Assembly: GCA_964511575.1 (NCBI GenBank)
Contig: CAZEFM010000100.1
Coordinates: 1-14,825 of the forward strand
DNA: 14,825 bases
DNA from: CALKHT01 sp964511575
GTDB taxonomy: Bacteria > Planctomycetota > Phycisphaerae > Phycisphaerales > Phycisphaeraceae
Direction of reading: 5' to 3'
Position 1 is the first letter of the stretch; the number at the start of each line of letters is the position of its first letter. The position numbers and the translations under genes were made by a program. Positions 1-6,849 of the stretch are shown here, piece after piece. The notes beneath the pieces were generated by a model. The model searched no databases and was not told where the DNA came from. It worked only from the letters and a program-made list of their open reading frames with translations.

Positions 1-208
1 GGCCGGCGGTGAAGACCATGCGTTTGGCGAGCTGTTCGCGGTCGGCCTTGCTGAGGTTGGTCATGCGCTGCGGATCGGCGATGCCACGCTCATAGACCCA
101 CTGCCTGACCTGATCGGCGCGGTAGGCGGGCATGTCCCACGCGGCGAACTGCCGGCGCAGCGCATCGGGGTCGAGATCGAAAAAATGAACGGGCGTGGCA
201 TGGGGCAT
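1..208 (-). CDS. rlmN: 23S rRNA (adenine-C2)-methyltransferase RlmN, N-terminal part
   Basis: RlmN is a cytoplasmic radical-SAM enzyme that methylates C2 of A2503 in 23S rRNA and A37 of some tRNAs. Only the first 69 residues lie in the window; the gene continues past the left edge, so the CxxxCxxC cluster motif is not visible. The visible part matches the N-terminal accessory domain: FFDLDPDAL, then MPAYRADQVRQWVYERGI at residues 26-43, then MTNLSKADREQL. This pattern of surface helix followed by 'MTNLSK' is typical of RlmN and its paralogue Cfr. The ATG at 208 is the only sensible start because an in-frame TGA lies two codons upstream (212-214). It has no Shine-Dalgarno, but a TAGAAT box ends six bases before it. 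It is divergent from the membrane protein gene at 422. The family is clear; RlmN rather than Cfr is inferred from the housekeeping context. Confidence 0.88.
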   Translation of the reverse strand, partial: MPHATPVHFFDLDPDALRRQFAAWDMPAYRADQVRQWVYERGIADPQRMTNLSKADREQLAKRMVFTAG

Positions 209-214
209 GCGTCA

Positions 215-220
215 ATTCTA
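215..220 (-). promoter_or_regulatory. -10 box TAGAAT of rlmN, leaderless arrangement
   Basis: TAGAAT on the minus strand ends six bases before the rlmN ATG. A transcript starting 6-7 bases after the box would begin at the start codon itself. There is no Shine-Dalgarno between box and ATG, and I see no clear -35 hexamer. Inferred from position and resemblance to TATAAT. Confidence 0.55.
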
Positions 221-382
221 GCGGCGGATGAGCGGTCGGGTGCGGCCAACCCTTTGACGGGATCGGCGGCTCTGGGCACGGTGCGACGGGGCGGCCACCA
301 CGGGCGAATCAGCAGCGAACTGACCGCATCCCAGCGCACGTGTGTCCTAGTAATTATTTGAGAGGCCGCATGACAAAGGGTC

Positions 383-401
383 TGCGGTTGAGAAGACCGC
401 A
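383..401 (+). other. small hairpin in the 5' leader of the membrane-protein gene
   Basis: TGCGGT (383-388) pairs with ACCGCA (396-401) around a seven-base loop. It lies just upstream of the purine-rich AAGGGAAAGG stretch (401-410) and the ribosome binding site at 412. It could stabilise the leader or modulate translation. The pairing is seen directly; any role is inference, and a 6-bp stem can arise by chance. The rest of the 209-421 spacer holds an AT-rich patch at about 350-358 that may be the promoter region of this gene, but I cannot define its boxes. Confidence 0.3.
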
Positions 402-411
402 AGGGAAAGGC

Positions 412-415
412 AGGG
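412..415 (+). promoter_or_regulatory. ribosome binding site AGGG for the gene at 422
   Basis: AGGG ends six bases before the ATG at 422 and follows a purine-rich AAGGGAAAGG stretch. This supports that start and contrasts with the genes in this window that lack any Shine-Dalgarno. Confidence 0.6.
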
Positions 416-421
416 TGCACA

Positions 422-1342
422 ATGGCAGAGAACATTCCGATCCGTGATGATTCGAGTTATTCGGTGCGTCGGGGCTGGTCGCTGGAACGCTTCCTGCGTG
501 TGAGTTGGGGAGCGATCTTCGCGGGCTTTGTGGTGGCGTTTGCGACGATGGTGCTGTTGCTGCTGCTGGGCGGGGCGATCGGGCTGTCGGTGCTGAACGT
601 CGCCTCGCCGGGTGATGCTGAGGCGTGGAGTTGGGGCGCGGGCATCTGGTACATCCTTTCGACGATCATCGCGCTGTTCGTCGGCGGGATGGTGGCTGGG
701 CGACTGGCTGGCGTGCCGCGCTCCGTCGATAGCATGCTGCACGGTGCTGCGACGTGGGGGCTGATCATCGTGGCGTCGCTGCTGCTCACCGGGACGGCGC
801 TGGGGCAGCTCTTCGGCGCGGCAACGGGCATGGCGCAGACGGACGCGGGGCAGCAGGGCATGCAGCAGGCGACGTCGCAGCAGGGCGGCTCTGCGGCGGA
901 ACAGATCCGCCAGCAGGCACGCCAGTACGTGCAGTCGCCCGATCAGCAGTTCAACCAAACGCTTGACCAGTTCATCGCGGGATTGCAGCGCGGCGAGCCG
1001 GTCAACGAAGACCTGCTGGTGCAGGAACTGACGGCACGCGGCAACATGTCGGAAAGCGAAGCACGGATGCAGGTGGATCGATGGGTGAGCCTGTATGAAG
1101 GCGAGGGTTCATCGGAAATGATGGCTGCCACGCAGGAAGCCACCGATACGGCGGCGGGCCTGGCGTGGGCAACGTTCCTGGCGACGCTGCTGGGTGCGTT
1201 GGCGGCGATGGGTGGCGGCTGGCTGGGAACGCCCGAAGACGTCAGCAGCCTCACCGAATCGCATCACCGTCATGGATACGACCGGACGCACGGTCACAAC
1301 CCGCCGCCTTCGACCGGCACCACCCCGCCCACGGGAGTCTGA
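422..1342 (+). CDS. four-helix membrane protein of unknown function with Gln-rich loop and His-rich tail
   Basis: A 306-residue protein I cannot assign to a characterised family. Four hydrophobic segments are visible at about residues 28-59, 73-97, 107-132 and 244-268. The first three are Gly/Ala-rich and tightly spaced (WGAIFAGFVVAF, ALFVGGMVAGRLAG). A hydrophilic stretch of about 110 residues separates helices 3 and 4: it is Gln-rich at 138-180 (GQQGMQQATSQQGG) and acidic and helical at 180-235. The C-terminal tail has a histidine cluster (HHRHGYDRTHGH, 281-292) and ends Pro/Thr-rich. The GxxGRLAG helix resembles YrzE/PhnA-like small membrane proteins of stress-related envelope loci, but this is weak resemblance. 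The start has a good AGGG site. It is monocistronic: divergent from rlmN and followed by a strong terminator. Confidence 0.75.
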   Translation: MAENIPIRDDSSYSVRRGWSLERFLRVSWGAIFAGFVVAFATMVLLLLLGGAIGLSVLNVASPGDAEAWSWGAGIWYILSTIIALFVGGMVAGRLAGVPRSVDSMLHGAATWGLIIVASLLLTGTALGQLFGAATGMAQTDAGQQGMQQATSQQGGSAAEQIRQQARQYVQSPDQQFNQTLDQFIAGLQRGEPVNEDLLVQELTARGNMSESEARMQVDRWVSLYEGEGSSEMMAATQEATDTAAGLAWATFLATLLGALAAMGGGWLGTPEDVSSLTESHHRHGYDRTHGHNPPPSTGTTPPTGV

Positions 1343-1343
1343 C

Positions 1344-1362
1344 GCTGTCGAGGGTAGACAGC
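1344..1362 (+). other. short hairpin directly after the membrane-protein stop codon
   Basis: GCTGTC (1344-1349) and GACAGC (1357-1362) form a 6-bp stem with a seven-base loop, two bases after the TGA. No U-tract follows. It may protect the 3' end of the transcript together with the terminator 20 bases further on. The function is inferred. Confidence 0.3.
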
Positions 1363-1380
1363 GCCATGCGGCCGAACGAT

Positions 1381-1417
1381 ACCCCCGAGGCGCGTTAACA
1401 CCGTGCCCGGGGGTTTT
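1381..1417 (+). terminator. strong intrinsic terminator of the membrane-protein gene
   Basis: CCCCCG (1382-1387) pairs with CGGGGG (1408-1413). Past a bulged A, GGCGCG (1389-1394) pairs with CGTGCC (1402-1407) with one G-U pair, leaving the loop TTAACAC. TTTT (1414-1417) and a pyrimidine CT run follow, and A1381 extends the stem onto the first T. This is a textbook GC stem with a T-tract. It lies 38 bases after the stop of the 422-1342 gene. Confidence 0.82.
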
Positions 1418-1426
1418 CTCTCTCTC

Positions 1427-1526
1427 NNNNNNNNNNNNNNNNNNNNNNNNNNNNNNNNNNNNNNNNNNNNNNNNNNNNNNNNNNNNNNNNNNNNNNNNNN
1501 NNNNNNNNNNNNNNNNNNNNNNNNNN
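1427..1526. other. assembly gap, 100 N
   Basis: Exactly 100 unknown bases, a conventional scaffold-gap size, so the true length may differ. The left contig ends in a CTCTCTCTC run after a stable hairpin, a sequence type that often stops short-read assembly. The promoter and ribosome binding site of the DUF72 gene lie in or beyond the gap, and an additional small gene could be missing. Confidence 0.95.
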
Positions 1527-1532
1527 CAGGCC

Positions 1533-2405
1533 ATGGAACTGCGCATCGGCATCTCGGGCTGGACGTACGCCGGGTGGCGCGGCTCGTTCTATCCGGAAGG
1601 ATTGACGCAGAAGCGCGAACTCGCCTACGCCAGCGAACACCTGAACTCGATTGAGATCAACGGTTCGTTCTATTCGCTGCAGCGGCCGACCAGTTACCAG
1701 TCGTGGTACGAGCAGACGCCGGATGACTTTGTCTTTTCCGTGAAGGGCGGACGATACATCACGCACCTGCGACGCTTGAAGAACGTGAAGCAGCCGCTGG
1801 CGAACTTTTTCGCCTCGGGTGTGTTGTGCCTCAAGGAGAAGCTGGGGCCGATTCTCTGGCAGTTCCCGCCGAACATGACGTATGAGCATGAGCGGTTTGA
1901 AGCGTTTCTGGAGATGTTGCCTCGCACCACGCGCGAGGCGGCAACACTGGCGCGGAAACACGATGAATGGCTTGCCGACCGCGTGTGGACCAAAGCCGAT
2001 GCGGATCGGCCGCTGCGTTATGCGATCGAGGTGCGGCACCAGAGCTTTTTCAACGATGCCTTCATCCGTCTGCTGCGCAAGCACGATGCGGCATGGGTGA
2101 TGTCGCAGGGCGCCAAACGCTGGCCGTATGCGGAAGAGGTGACCACATCGTTCATCTATCTGCGACTGCACGGGGCGACGGAGTTGTACACCAGTGGCTA
2201 CAGCGATGAGGAGCTGGAGCGGTGGGCGGATCGGCTGCACGCCTGGCAGTCGGGCGGCGAGCCGGACGATGCGGTGCGGATCACCTCGCTCAAGCCGCCA
2301 CGCCGCAAGCACCGCGATGTGTACATGTATTTCGACAACGATGTGAAAGTGCAGGCCCCGTTCAATGCGATGCGACTGATGGAGATGATGCACGTGGCAC
2401 ACTGA
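1533..2405 (+). CDS. DUF72 family protein (YecE-like)
   Basis: A 290-residue protein matching the DUF72 family, a TIM-barrel-like family of unknown biochemical activity widespread in bacteria and archaea. The visible signatures come in the usual order: the N-terminal strand IGISGWTYAGWRGSFYP (residues 5-21), SIEINGSFYSLQ, FVFSVKGGRYITH, LGPILWQFPPN, YAIEVRHQSFF, YLRLHG, and a C-terminal VYMYFDND. Length is typical (240-300), so the gene looks complete. The ATG at 1533 was chosen because the conserved first strand begins at once. Upstream sequence is only five bases before the gap, so a ribosome binding site cannot be judged. It is followed by a repeat-containing spacer of 158 bases before the SGNH hydrolase gene. 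Family assignment is firm; function is unknown. Confidence 0.9.
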   Translation: MELRIGISGWTYAGWRGSFYPEGLTQKRELAYASEHLNSIEINGSFYSLQRPTSYQSWYEQTPDDFVFSVKGGRYITHLRRLKNVKQPLANFFASGVLCLKEKLGPILWQFPPNMTYEHERFEAFLEMLPRTTREAATLARKHDEWLADRVWTKADADRPLRYAIEVRHQSFFNDAFIRLLRKHDAAWVMSQGAKRWPYAEEVTTSFIYLRLHGATELYTSGYSDEELERWADRLHAWQSGGEPDDAVRITSLKPPRRKHRDVYMYFDNDVKVQAPFNAMRLMEMMHVAH

Positions 2406-2419
2406 GGAGGCGGAATCCT

Positions 2420-2520
2420 AATGCCTGATGACGAATGACGAACGAATGTCGAAGCACGAAATCCGGAAAGGGTGACGCACCTGTGCCGGCTTCCATTCGT
2501 CATGAGGCATTCGTCATTCG
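2420..2520. repeat. imperfect inverted repeat built from tandem ATGACGA-type words
   Basis: Bases 2420-2437 and 2494-2511 are reverse complements at 17 of 18 positions. Inside and beside the arms the words ATGACGA, CGAATGTCGAA and CACGAA on the left, and CATTCGTCAT repeated on the right, occur in head-to-tail fashion. The interval between the arms is 56 bases, so the RNA could fold into a long hairpin with a large loop. It occupies most of the spacer between the DUF72 stop and the hydrolase promoter. It looks like a copy of a dispersed intergenic palindromic element; that cannot be shown from one window. Confidence 0.7.
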
Positions 2521-2549
2521 CGGCTTCGCGCGTTCTGCGTGAACGGCGT

Positions 2550-2555
2550 TACAAT
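2550..2555 (+). promoter_or_regulatory. -10 box TACAAT before the SGNH hydrolase, leaderless arrangement
   Basis: TACAAT ends eight bases before the ATG at 2564. The intervening ACCCTCCG has no Shine-Dalgarno. No clear -35 element is seen 16-18 bases upstream. The likely transcript begins at or within two bases of the start codon. Confidence 0.5.
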
Positions 2556-2563
2556 ACCCTCCG

Positions 2564-3436
2564 ATGTCACCGGTGGTTTACGGACTTCTGGGCGGGTGGA
2601 CCTTTCTGCCCGGCGTGCTGCTGTTGCTGGCAACGGTGGGGTTGTTCGCATGCACGAACAACGGGCGGCTTCGGCTGCTCGGGTCGGTGGCGGCCATGGT
2701 GGCGGCGGCGGCGGTTTACCTTGCCTCGCCGGGTGTGCCGTTCGCCGTCATCGTCGCATTCTGGTGTGTCTGGGTGGTCTGGTATACGCTGGAGCAGACG
2801 CCGCAACGCTGGGTGCGACGGACACGCATCGTCAGCCGGGTGACGCTGATTGTCATCGCGACGGTGACGGCGGCGTTTGAGCTGCCCTGGTGGCGCATGC
2901 CGCGGCTGGCCGGTGGGACGTACGATGCCATTCTGGTGGTGGGTGATTCACTCAGCGCGGGGTTGTCTCCCGGCGATGAGATCTGGCCGTGGCAGATCGC
3001 CCGGGCGCTGAACGTCGAGGTGAACAACGCGGCCTTCCCCGGGGCGACGGTCGATGGCGCGATTGATCGGCAGCTTCCGGTGGTGGCACACCATGCGGGT
3101 GTCGTCATCGTGGAAATCGGCGGCAACGACCTGATCAGCGAGAAGCCTGCCGAACAGTTCCACCGCGAACTCGATGAACTGCTTGGCGCGCTGAAGCAGC
3201 CGGACCGCGTCATTGTCATGTTCGAGTTGCCCGTTCCGCCGTGGCAGGCGGCGTATCTGCGTTCGCAGCGGACGCTGGCACGGAAGCATGGCGTGCAACT
3301 GATCCCGCGGCGCGCGTTTGTGGATGTGCTGCACGCCCCCGACGCAACGACCGATGGTTTCCATCTCACGAACCAGGGCCACACACGCATGGCGGAACTG
3401 GTGGCGAGCGTTGTTCGGCCGGTGCTGGTGAAGTAA
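2564..3436 (+). CDS. membrane-anchored SGNH/GDSL-type hydrolase (lysophospholipase/esterase-like)
   Basis: A 290-residue protein with four predicted N-terminal membrane helices (about residues 6-30, 38-54, 58-76, 93-108) fused to an SGNH hydrolase domain (about 120-290). Catalytic blocks are all visible: VVGDSLSAG with nucleophile Ser129, the block II glycine in AAFPGAT (Gly160), the oxyanion residue Asn188 in IGGND, and the DxxH pair Asp264/His267 in DGFHLTNQGH. The domain most resembles TesA-like esterase/lysophospholipases. The Arg-rich loop between helices 3 and 4 (residues 82-92) suggests that loop is cytoplasmic and the catalytic domain faces the periplasm (positive-inside inference). 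The substrate is unknown: lipid, thioester or carbohydrate ester are all possible. It ends 26 bases before the aldo/keto reductase ATG, but that gene appears to have its own promoter. Confidence 0.85.
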   Translation: MSPVVYGLLGGWTFLPGVLLLLATVGLFACTNNGRLRLLGSVAAMVAAAAVYLASPGVPFAVIVAFWCVWVVWYTLEQTPQRWVRRTRIVSRVTLIVIATVTAAFELPWWRMPRLAGGTYDAILVVGDSLSAGLSPGDEIWPWQIARALNVEVNNAAFPGATVDGAIDRQLPVVAHHAGVVIVEIGGNDLISEKPAEQFHRELDELLGALKQPDRVIVMFELPVPPWQAAYLRSQRTLARKHGVQLIPRRAFVDVLHAPDATTDGFHLTNQGHTRMAELVASVVRPVLVK

Positions 3437-3449
3437 CGCGCCCATGCGT

Positions 3450-3455
3450 TATCAT
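3450..3455 (+). promoter_or_regulatory. -10 box TATCAT before the aldo/keto reductase, leaderless arrangement
   Basis: TATCAT ends seven bases before the ATG at 3463, and GCTTCCC between them has no Shine-Dalgarno. The box overlaps the alternative ATG at 3454, which favours 3463 as the real start. Confidence 0.45.
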
Positions 3456-3462
3456 GCTTCCC

Positions 3463-4449
3463 ATGCACAAACGACCTTTCAACAACAGCGGCGCGAACGT
3501 TTCCGAGGTGGGGCTGGGCTGTTGGCAGCTCGGCGGCAACGAATGGGGCGACATCAGCGATGACACGGCGCTGGCGACGTTGCAGGCGGCGTACGATGCG
3601 GGCGTCACGTTCTTCGACACCGCGGACATCTACGGGCTGGGCCGCAGCGAAACGCTCATCGGCCAGTTTCTGCGTGAACGCGTCAAGCGAGACGACATCT
3701 TTATCGCCAGCAAGCTCGGCAGGCGGTACGGCTACCCCGATGGCTATTCCTATGAGCAGTTCGCCAGCAACACGGAGGATTCGCTGAAACGACTGGGCAT
3801 TGAAACGTTGGATCTGACGCAACTGCACTGCATCCCGATGCGGTGGATGCAGCGCGATGAGCCGTGGGAATGGCTTGCCCGGTTGCAGCAGCAGGGCAAG
3901 ATCAAAGCGTTCGGCGCGAGCGTGGAATCGATGGATGAGGCACTGGTGTGCCTGGAGAAGCCGGGGCTCGCATCGCTGCAGATCATCTTCAACATCTTTC
4001 GCCAGAAGCCGATCGATGTGCTCTTTGAAAAGGCGAAGGCGAAGAACGTGGCGTTGATCATTCGTCTGCCGATCGCCAGCGGTTTGCTGTCGGGCAAGAT
4101 GACAAAGGGTCAGACGTTCGCGGCGAAGGATCACCGCCAGTTCAATCGTGACGGGCAGGCGTTCAACGTGGGCGAAACGTTTGCGGGGCTTCCGTTCGAG
4201 TTGGGGGTGGATCTGGCGGACGAGCTGAAGCAGTATGTGCCCGCGGGGATGACGATGGCGCAGTTTGCGTTGCGGTGGATTCTGGATCACGATGCGGTGA
4301 CGACGGTGATTCCCGGTGCATCGCGTCCGCAGCAGGCGGCGGACAACGCGGCGGCGAGCGATCTGCCACCGTTGGGCGACGAATTGCACGCCAGACTGCG
4401 CACATTCTATCGCGACAAGGTGGCCGCCCACATTCGCGGGCCTTATTGA
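3463..4449 (+). CDS. aldo/keto reductase
   Basis: A 328-residue NADPH-dependent aldo/keto reductase, a cytoplasmic (beta/alpha)8-barrel enzyme reducing aldehydes and ketones. The catalytic tetrad is complete: Asp52 and Tyr57 in FFDTADIYGLGRSE, Lys84 in FIASKLGRR, and His122 in LTQLHCIP. The C-terminal phosphate-binding segment VIPGASRPQQAADN is also present. The start at 3463 gives MHKRPFNNSGANVSEVGLG, which aligns with the usual 'MxYRxLGxTGLxVSxxGLG' opening. An in-frame ATG at 3454 would add three residues. The sequence resembles the AKR group often annotated as predicted oxidoreductases related to aryl-alcohol dehydrogenases; the physiological substrate cannot be read from sequence. The flavoprotein gene follows after 55 bases with no visible terminator, so the two may be co-transcribed. 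Confidence 0.9.
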   Translation: MHKRPFNNSGANVSEVGLGCWQLGGNEWGDISDDTALATLQAAYDAGVTFFDTADIYGLGRSETLIGQFLRERVKRDDIFIASKLGRRYGYPDGYSYEQFASNTEDSLKRLGIETLDLTQLHCIPMRWMQRDEPWEWLARLQQQGKIKAFGASVESMDEALVCLEKPGLASLQIIFNIFRQKPIDVLFEKAKAKNVALIIRLPIASGLLSGKMTKGQTFAAKDHRQFNRDGQAFNVGETFAGLPFELGVDLADELKQYVPAGMTMAQFALRWILDHDAVTTVIPGASRPQQAADNAAASDLPPLGDELHARLRTFYRDKVAAHIRGPY

Positions 4450-4504
4450 TCCTGAGCAACCGCACCGCAACGCGCTGCCGACGGCGCAATGCGCGTCCCC
4501 CGAC

Positions 4505-5764
4505 ATGAGTACGGCTGATCTGGCAATCATTGGCGGCGGGGCGGCGGGACTGGCGGCGGCAATCTTCGCCGGCGAGGAAGCACGCCGCGCGCAACGCGCC
4601 CTGCGCATCGTCGTGCTCGACGGCGCCAAACGCATCGGCGCGAAGATCCTCGTGTCGGGCGGTGGGCGTTGCAACGTCACCCACGAACGCGTTCGCCCCG
4701 AGGACTACAACGGTCCGCGCACTATCGTGCGCAACGTGCTGCGCGCGTTCGATGAAAAAGCCGCCGTGCGATGGTTTGCCGACCTGGGCGTTGAACTGAA
4801 ACGGGAGGAGACGGGCAAGCTGTTTCCGGTGACCGATCGGGCGGCCACGGTGCTCGATGCGCTGCTTGCCCGGTGCCGTGAATGCAACGTTGAGATGCTC
4901 ACCGATCACCGTGTGCAGGCGATTACGCCGATGCCGGAGGGTTGGCGCATCGAGCATGCGCGTGGGGCGATGGTTGCGCGTTGCATCATCATGGCGACGG
5001 GCGGGCGTTCGCTTCCGCGCACCGGCAGCGATGGCGCCGGATGGCAGCTTGTGGCGCAACTGGGGCATACCGTGACGCCGACGTATCCCGCGCTTGCGCC
5101 GCTGGTGTTGCAGCCGACGATGTTTCATGTGCAGTTGTCCGGCGTGTCGCACGAGGCGGAACTGTCGACGTTCCTCAACGGCAAGCGCGTGGATCGTCGT
5201 GCGGGCAGCCTGTTGTGGACGCATTTTGGCATCAGCGGGCCGGTGGTGATGGATGCCAGTCGGCACTGGATCATCGCGCGGGCGCAGGGCGGCGAGGTGA
5301 AGCTCGTGTGCTCGTTTCTGCCGGGGGAAACGTTCGAATCGGTGGAAGGTTGGCTGGTGGCATCGTCGCAGCGTCAACCGCGTCGGCCGATCGGCGCGGT
5401 GTTGGCTGAGCGTTTGCCGCGGCGGGTGGTGGAGGCGTTGTGCGGCTGGACCAGGGTGGCGGGCGATCAGCCGATAGGGCAGTTGCCGCGCGAGACACGG
5501 CGAACGCTGGTGCACGCCCTGATCGCGTTGCCGCTGGATGTGCAGCAGGATCGCGGGTGGAACTATGCGGAGGTGACGGCGGGGGGCGTGCCGCTGGAGG
5601 AAGTCGACTACCGCACGCTGGCATCGCGACGGGTGGCGGGGTTGTACCTCGTGGGGGAAATGCTTGACTGCGATGGCCGCATCGGCGGGTTCAATTTCCA
5701 GTGGGCATGGGCGACGGGGCACATCGCAGGCCGGGCGGCGGTGCGGCGACTTCTGGAGGCATAA
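4505..5764 (+). CDS. BaiN/HI0933-family NAD(P)/FAD-dependent oxidoreductase
   Basis: A 419-residue flavoprotein of the HI0933/YhiN/BaiN family, usual length about 390-430. Residues 6-16 give the Rossmann dinucleotide motif LAIIGGGAAGL. The family signature KILVSGGGRCNVTH follows at residues 47-60. A middle motif ATGGRSLPRTGSDGAGW and HFGISGPVVMDAS mark the inserted domain. The C-terminal FAD-binding segment LVGEMLDCDGRIGGFNFQWAWATG completes the fold. Family members are generally uncharacterised; BaiN was proposed to act on bile-acid intermediates in gut clostridia, which is unlikely to be relevant here. The ATG at 4505 is set by the Rossmann strand five residues later; no Shine-Dalgarno or TAnnnT box is seen before it, consistent with readthrough from the aldo/keto reductase gene. 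Confidence 0.9.
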   Translation: MSTADLAIIGGGAAGLAAAIFAGEEARRAQRALRIVVLDGAKRIGAKILVSGGGRCNVTHERVRPEDYNGPRTIVRNVLRAFDEKAAVRWFADLGVELKREETGKLFPVTDRAATVLDALLARCRECNVEMLTDHRVQAITPMPEGWRIEHARGAMVARCIIMATGGRSLPRTGSDGAGWQLVAQLGHTVTPTYPALAPLVLQPTMFHVQLSGVSHEAELSTFLNGKRVDRRAGSLLWTHFGISGPVVMDASRHWIIARAQGGEVKLVCSFLPGETFESVEGWLVASSQRQPRRPIGAVLAERLPRRVVEALCGWTRVAGDQPIGQLPRETRRTLVHALIALPLDVQQDRGWNYAEVTAGGVPLEEVDYRTLASRRVAGLYLVGEMLDCDGRIGGFNFQWAWATGHIAGRAAVRRLLEA

Positions 5765-5840
5765 GTCCATACTCGGTGCAGCTGTTGTCGTGCCCTTGCG
5801 AGGTTTGCTCAACGTCGCGGTGAAAGTCAGAATGCTTGCC

Positions 5841-6848
5841 ATGAGTGAGTCCAGTCGATGGGTGGCGTGCGTGGCGATGCTGCTGCTGTTGCTTGCCACG
5901 GGAGGATGCGGTTCGCTGCCTTTAGCGCCGGCGCAGTCGGTGTATGAGCGCGTCGAGCGGGCATCGGTGGAGGTGCTGGTGTCGGGTCGCTTGGACGGCT
6001 CGGGCTGGTTCGCGGACAGTGAGGGGCACGTGGTGACGGCGGCGCACATCGTGGCCGCGAAGCCGGGGCAGCCCATCGAGGTCGTCTCGCCGGTGGTGGG
6101 GCGTCGATCGGCGACGCTTGTGGCCGTCGACATGGGACACGATCTGGCGCTCCTGAAGGTTGACGGGCTGGAAGGGGTGGCGACGCCTTACCTGCAGGTG
6201 GCCGCCGCGCCGCCGCGACTGGGGGAAGATGTGTTTGTCTTCGGCACGCCGATGTTTCGTCACGGCGTGACGCTGCACGGCCGGGTGGCGCGTGCGCGGC
6301 CGAGCTACGAGTATCTGCCGGGCTACGGCGAGTATGTGTTGACGTACAACGTGGTGGGCGCTGCGCCGCACGGCAGTTCGGGCGGTTGCTGGGTGGATCG
6401 GCGCGGCCGGGTGGTGGGCAATCAGTCGGGGCTCATGATGCACAACCGCGCTCAGACGGGCGTGGTGTTCGTCATTCCGCCGCAGCCGATCGCGCGACTG
6501 ATCGCCACCCGCGAGGATGCCGTCACTCCGACGCTGAACCTGGCGTGTGAGGAACTGTGGGAACGCTCGACCGAGTTCATCGGCCGCTTCCCCGCCGGCA
6601 TCGAAGGCGTGGTGCCGGTCATCATCGAAGACAACGGCGTGGCGGCCAAGGCAAAACTCAGCAGCGAGGTGGTGATCACCGCGCTCGACGGCGAACCCGT
6701 CCGTTACCGCGACGACCTGCTGCGGATGATCCGCCAACGACAGCCCGGCGACACCGTGACGCTGACCATCGCCAAGCCGGACGATCATTCCTCGCAGGAG
6801 ATCGAAATCGAGGTGGCGGCACGGCAACTGCCGGGTCGCGGCGTCTGA
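5841..6848 (+). CDS. trypsin-like serine protease lipoprotein with C-terminal PDZ domain (HtrA/DegP-like)
   Basis: A 335-residue protein beginning with a short lipoprotein-type signal, ending LLLLLATGGC with Cys23 as the probable lipidated residue. The protease domain (about 34-240) has all three catalytic residues: His69 in VVTAAHIV, Asp101 in GHDLALLKV, and Ser180 in HGSSGG. A PDZ-like domain follows (about 250-330: GIEGVVPVIIEDNGVAAKAKL, then VVITALDGEPV). DegP/HtrA enzymes carry out envelope protein quality control; this short single-PDZ form would be membrane-tethered in the periplasm. An ATG at 5832 in the same frame would add three residues; 5841 gives the more compact signal peptide. 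A weak CAGAAT ends seven bases before 5841. The gene follows the flavoprotein by 76 bases and converges on the next gene with one base between the stops. Confidence 0.85.
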   Translation: MSESSRWVACVAMLLLLLATGGCGSLPLAPAQSVYERVERASVEVLVSGRLDGSGWFADSEGHVVTAAHIVAAKPGQPIEVVSPVVGRRSATLVAVDMGHDLALLKVDGLEGVATPYLQVAAAPPRLGEDVFVFGTPMFRHGVTLHGRVARARPSYEYLPGYGEYVLTYNVVGAAPHGSSGGCWVDRRGRVVGNQSGLMMHNRAQTGVVFVIPPQPIARLIATREDAVTPTLNLACEELWERSTEFIGRFPAGIEGVVPVIIEDNGVAAKAKLSSEVVITALDGEPVRYRDDLLRMIRQRQPGDTVTLTIAKPDDHSSQEIEIEVAARQLPGRGV

Positions 6849-6849
6849 G

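Noticed and set aside
2716..4680. Long minus-strand open frame (654 codons) opposite the SGNH hydrolase and aldo/keto reductase
   Set aside because: The product is Arg/His/Pro-rich with no domain signature, while the opposite strand encodes intact enzymes with all catalytic residues. Long antisense frames are common in GC-rich DNA.
4163..6133. Long minus-strand open frame (656 codons) opposite the flavoprotein
   Set aside because: Low-complexity Arg/His/Ala composition and no recognisable motif; a shadow of the BaiN-like gene and its neighbours.
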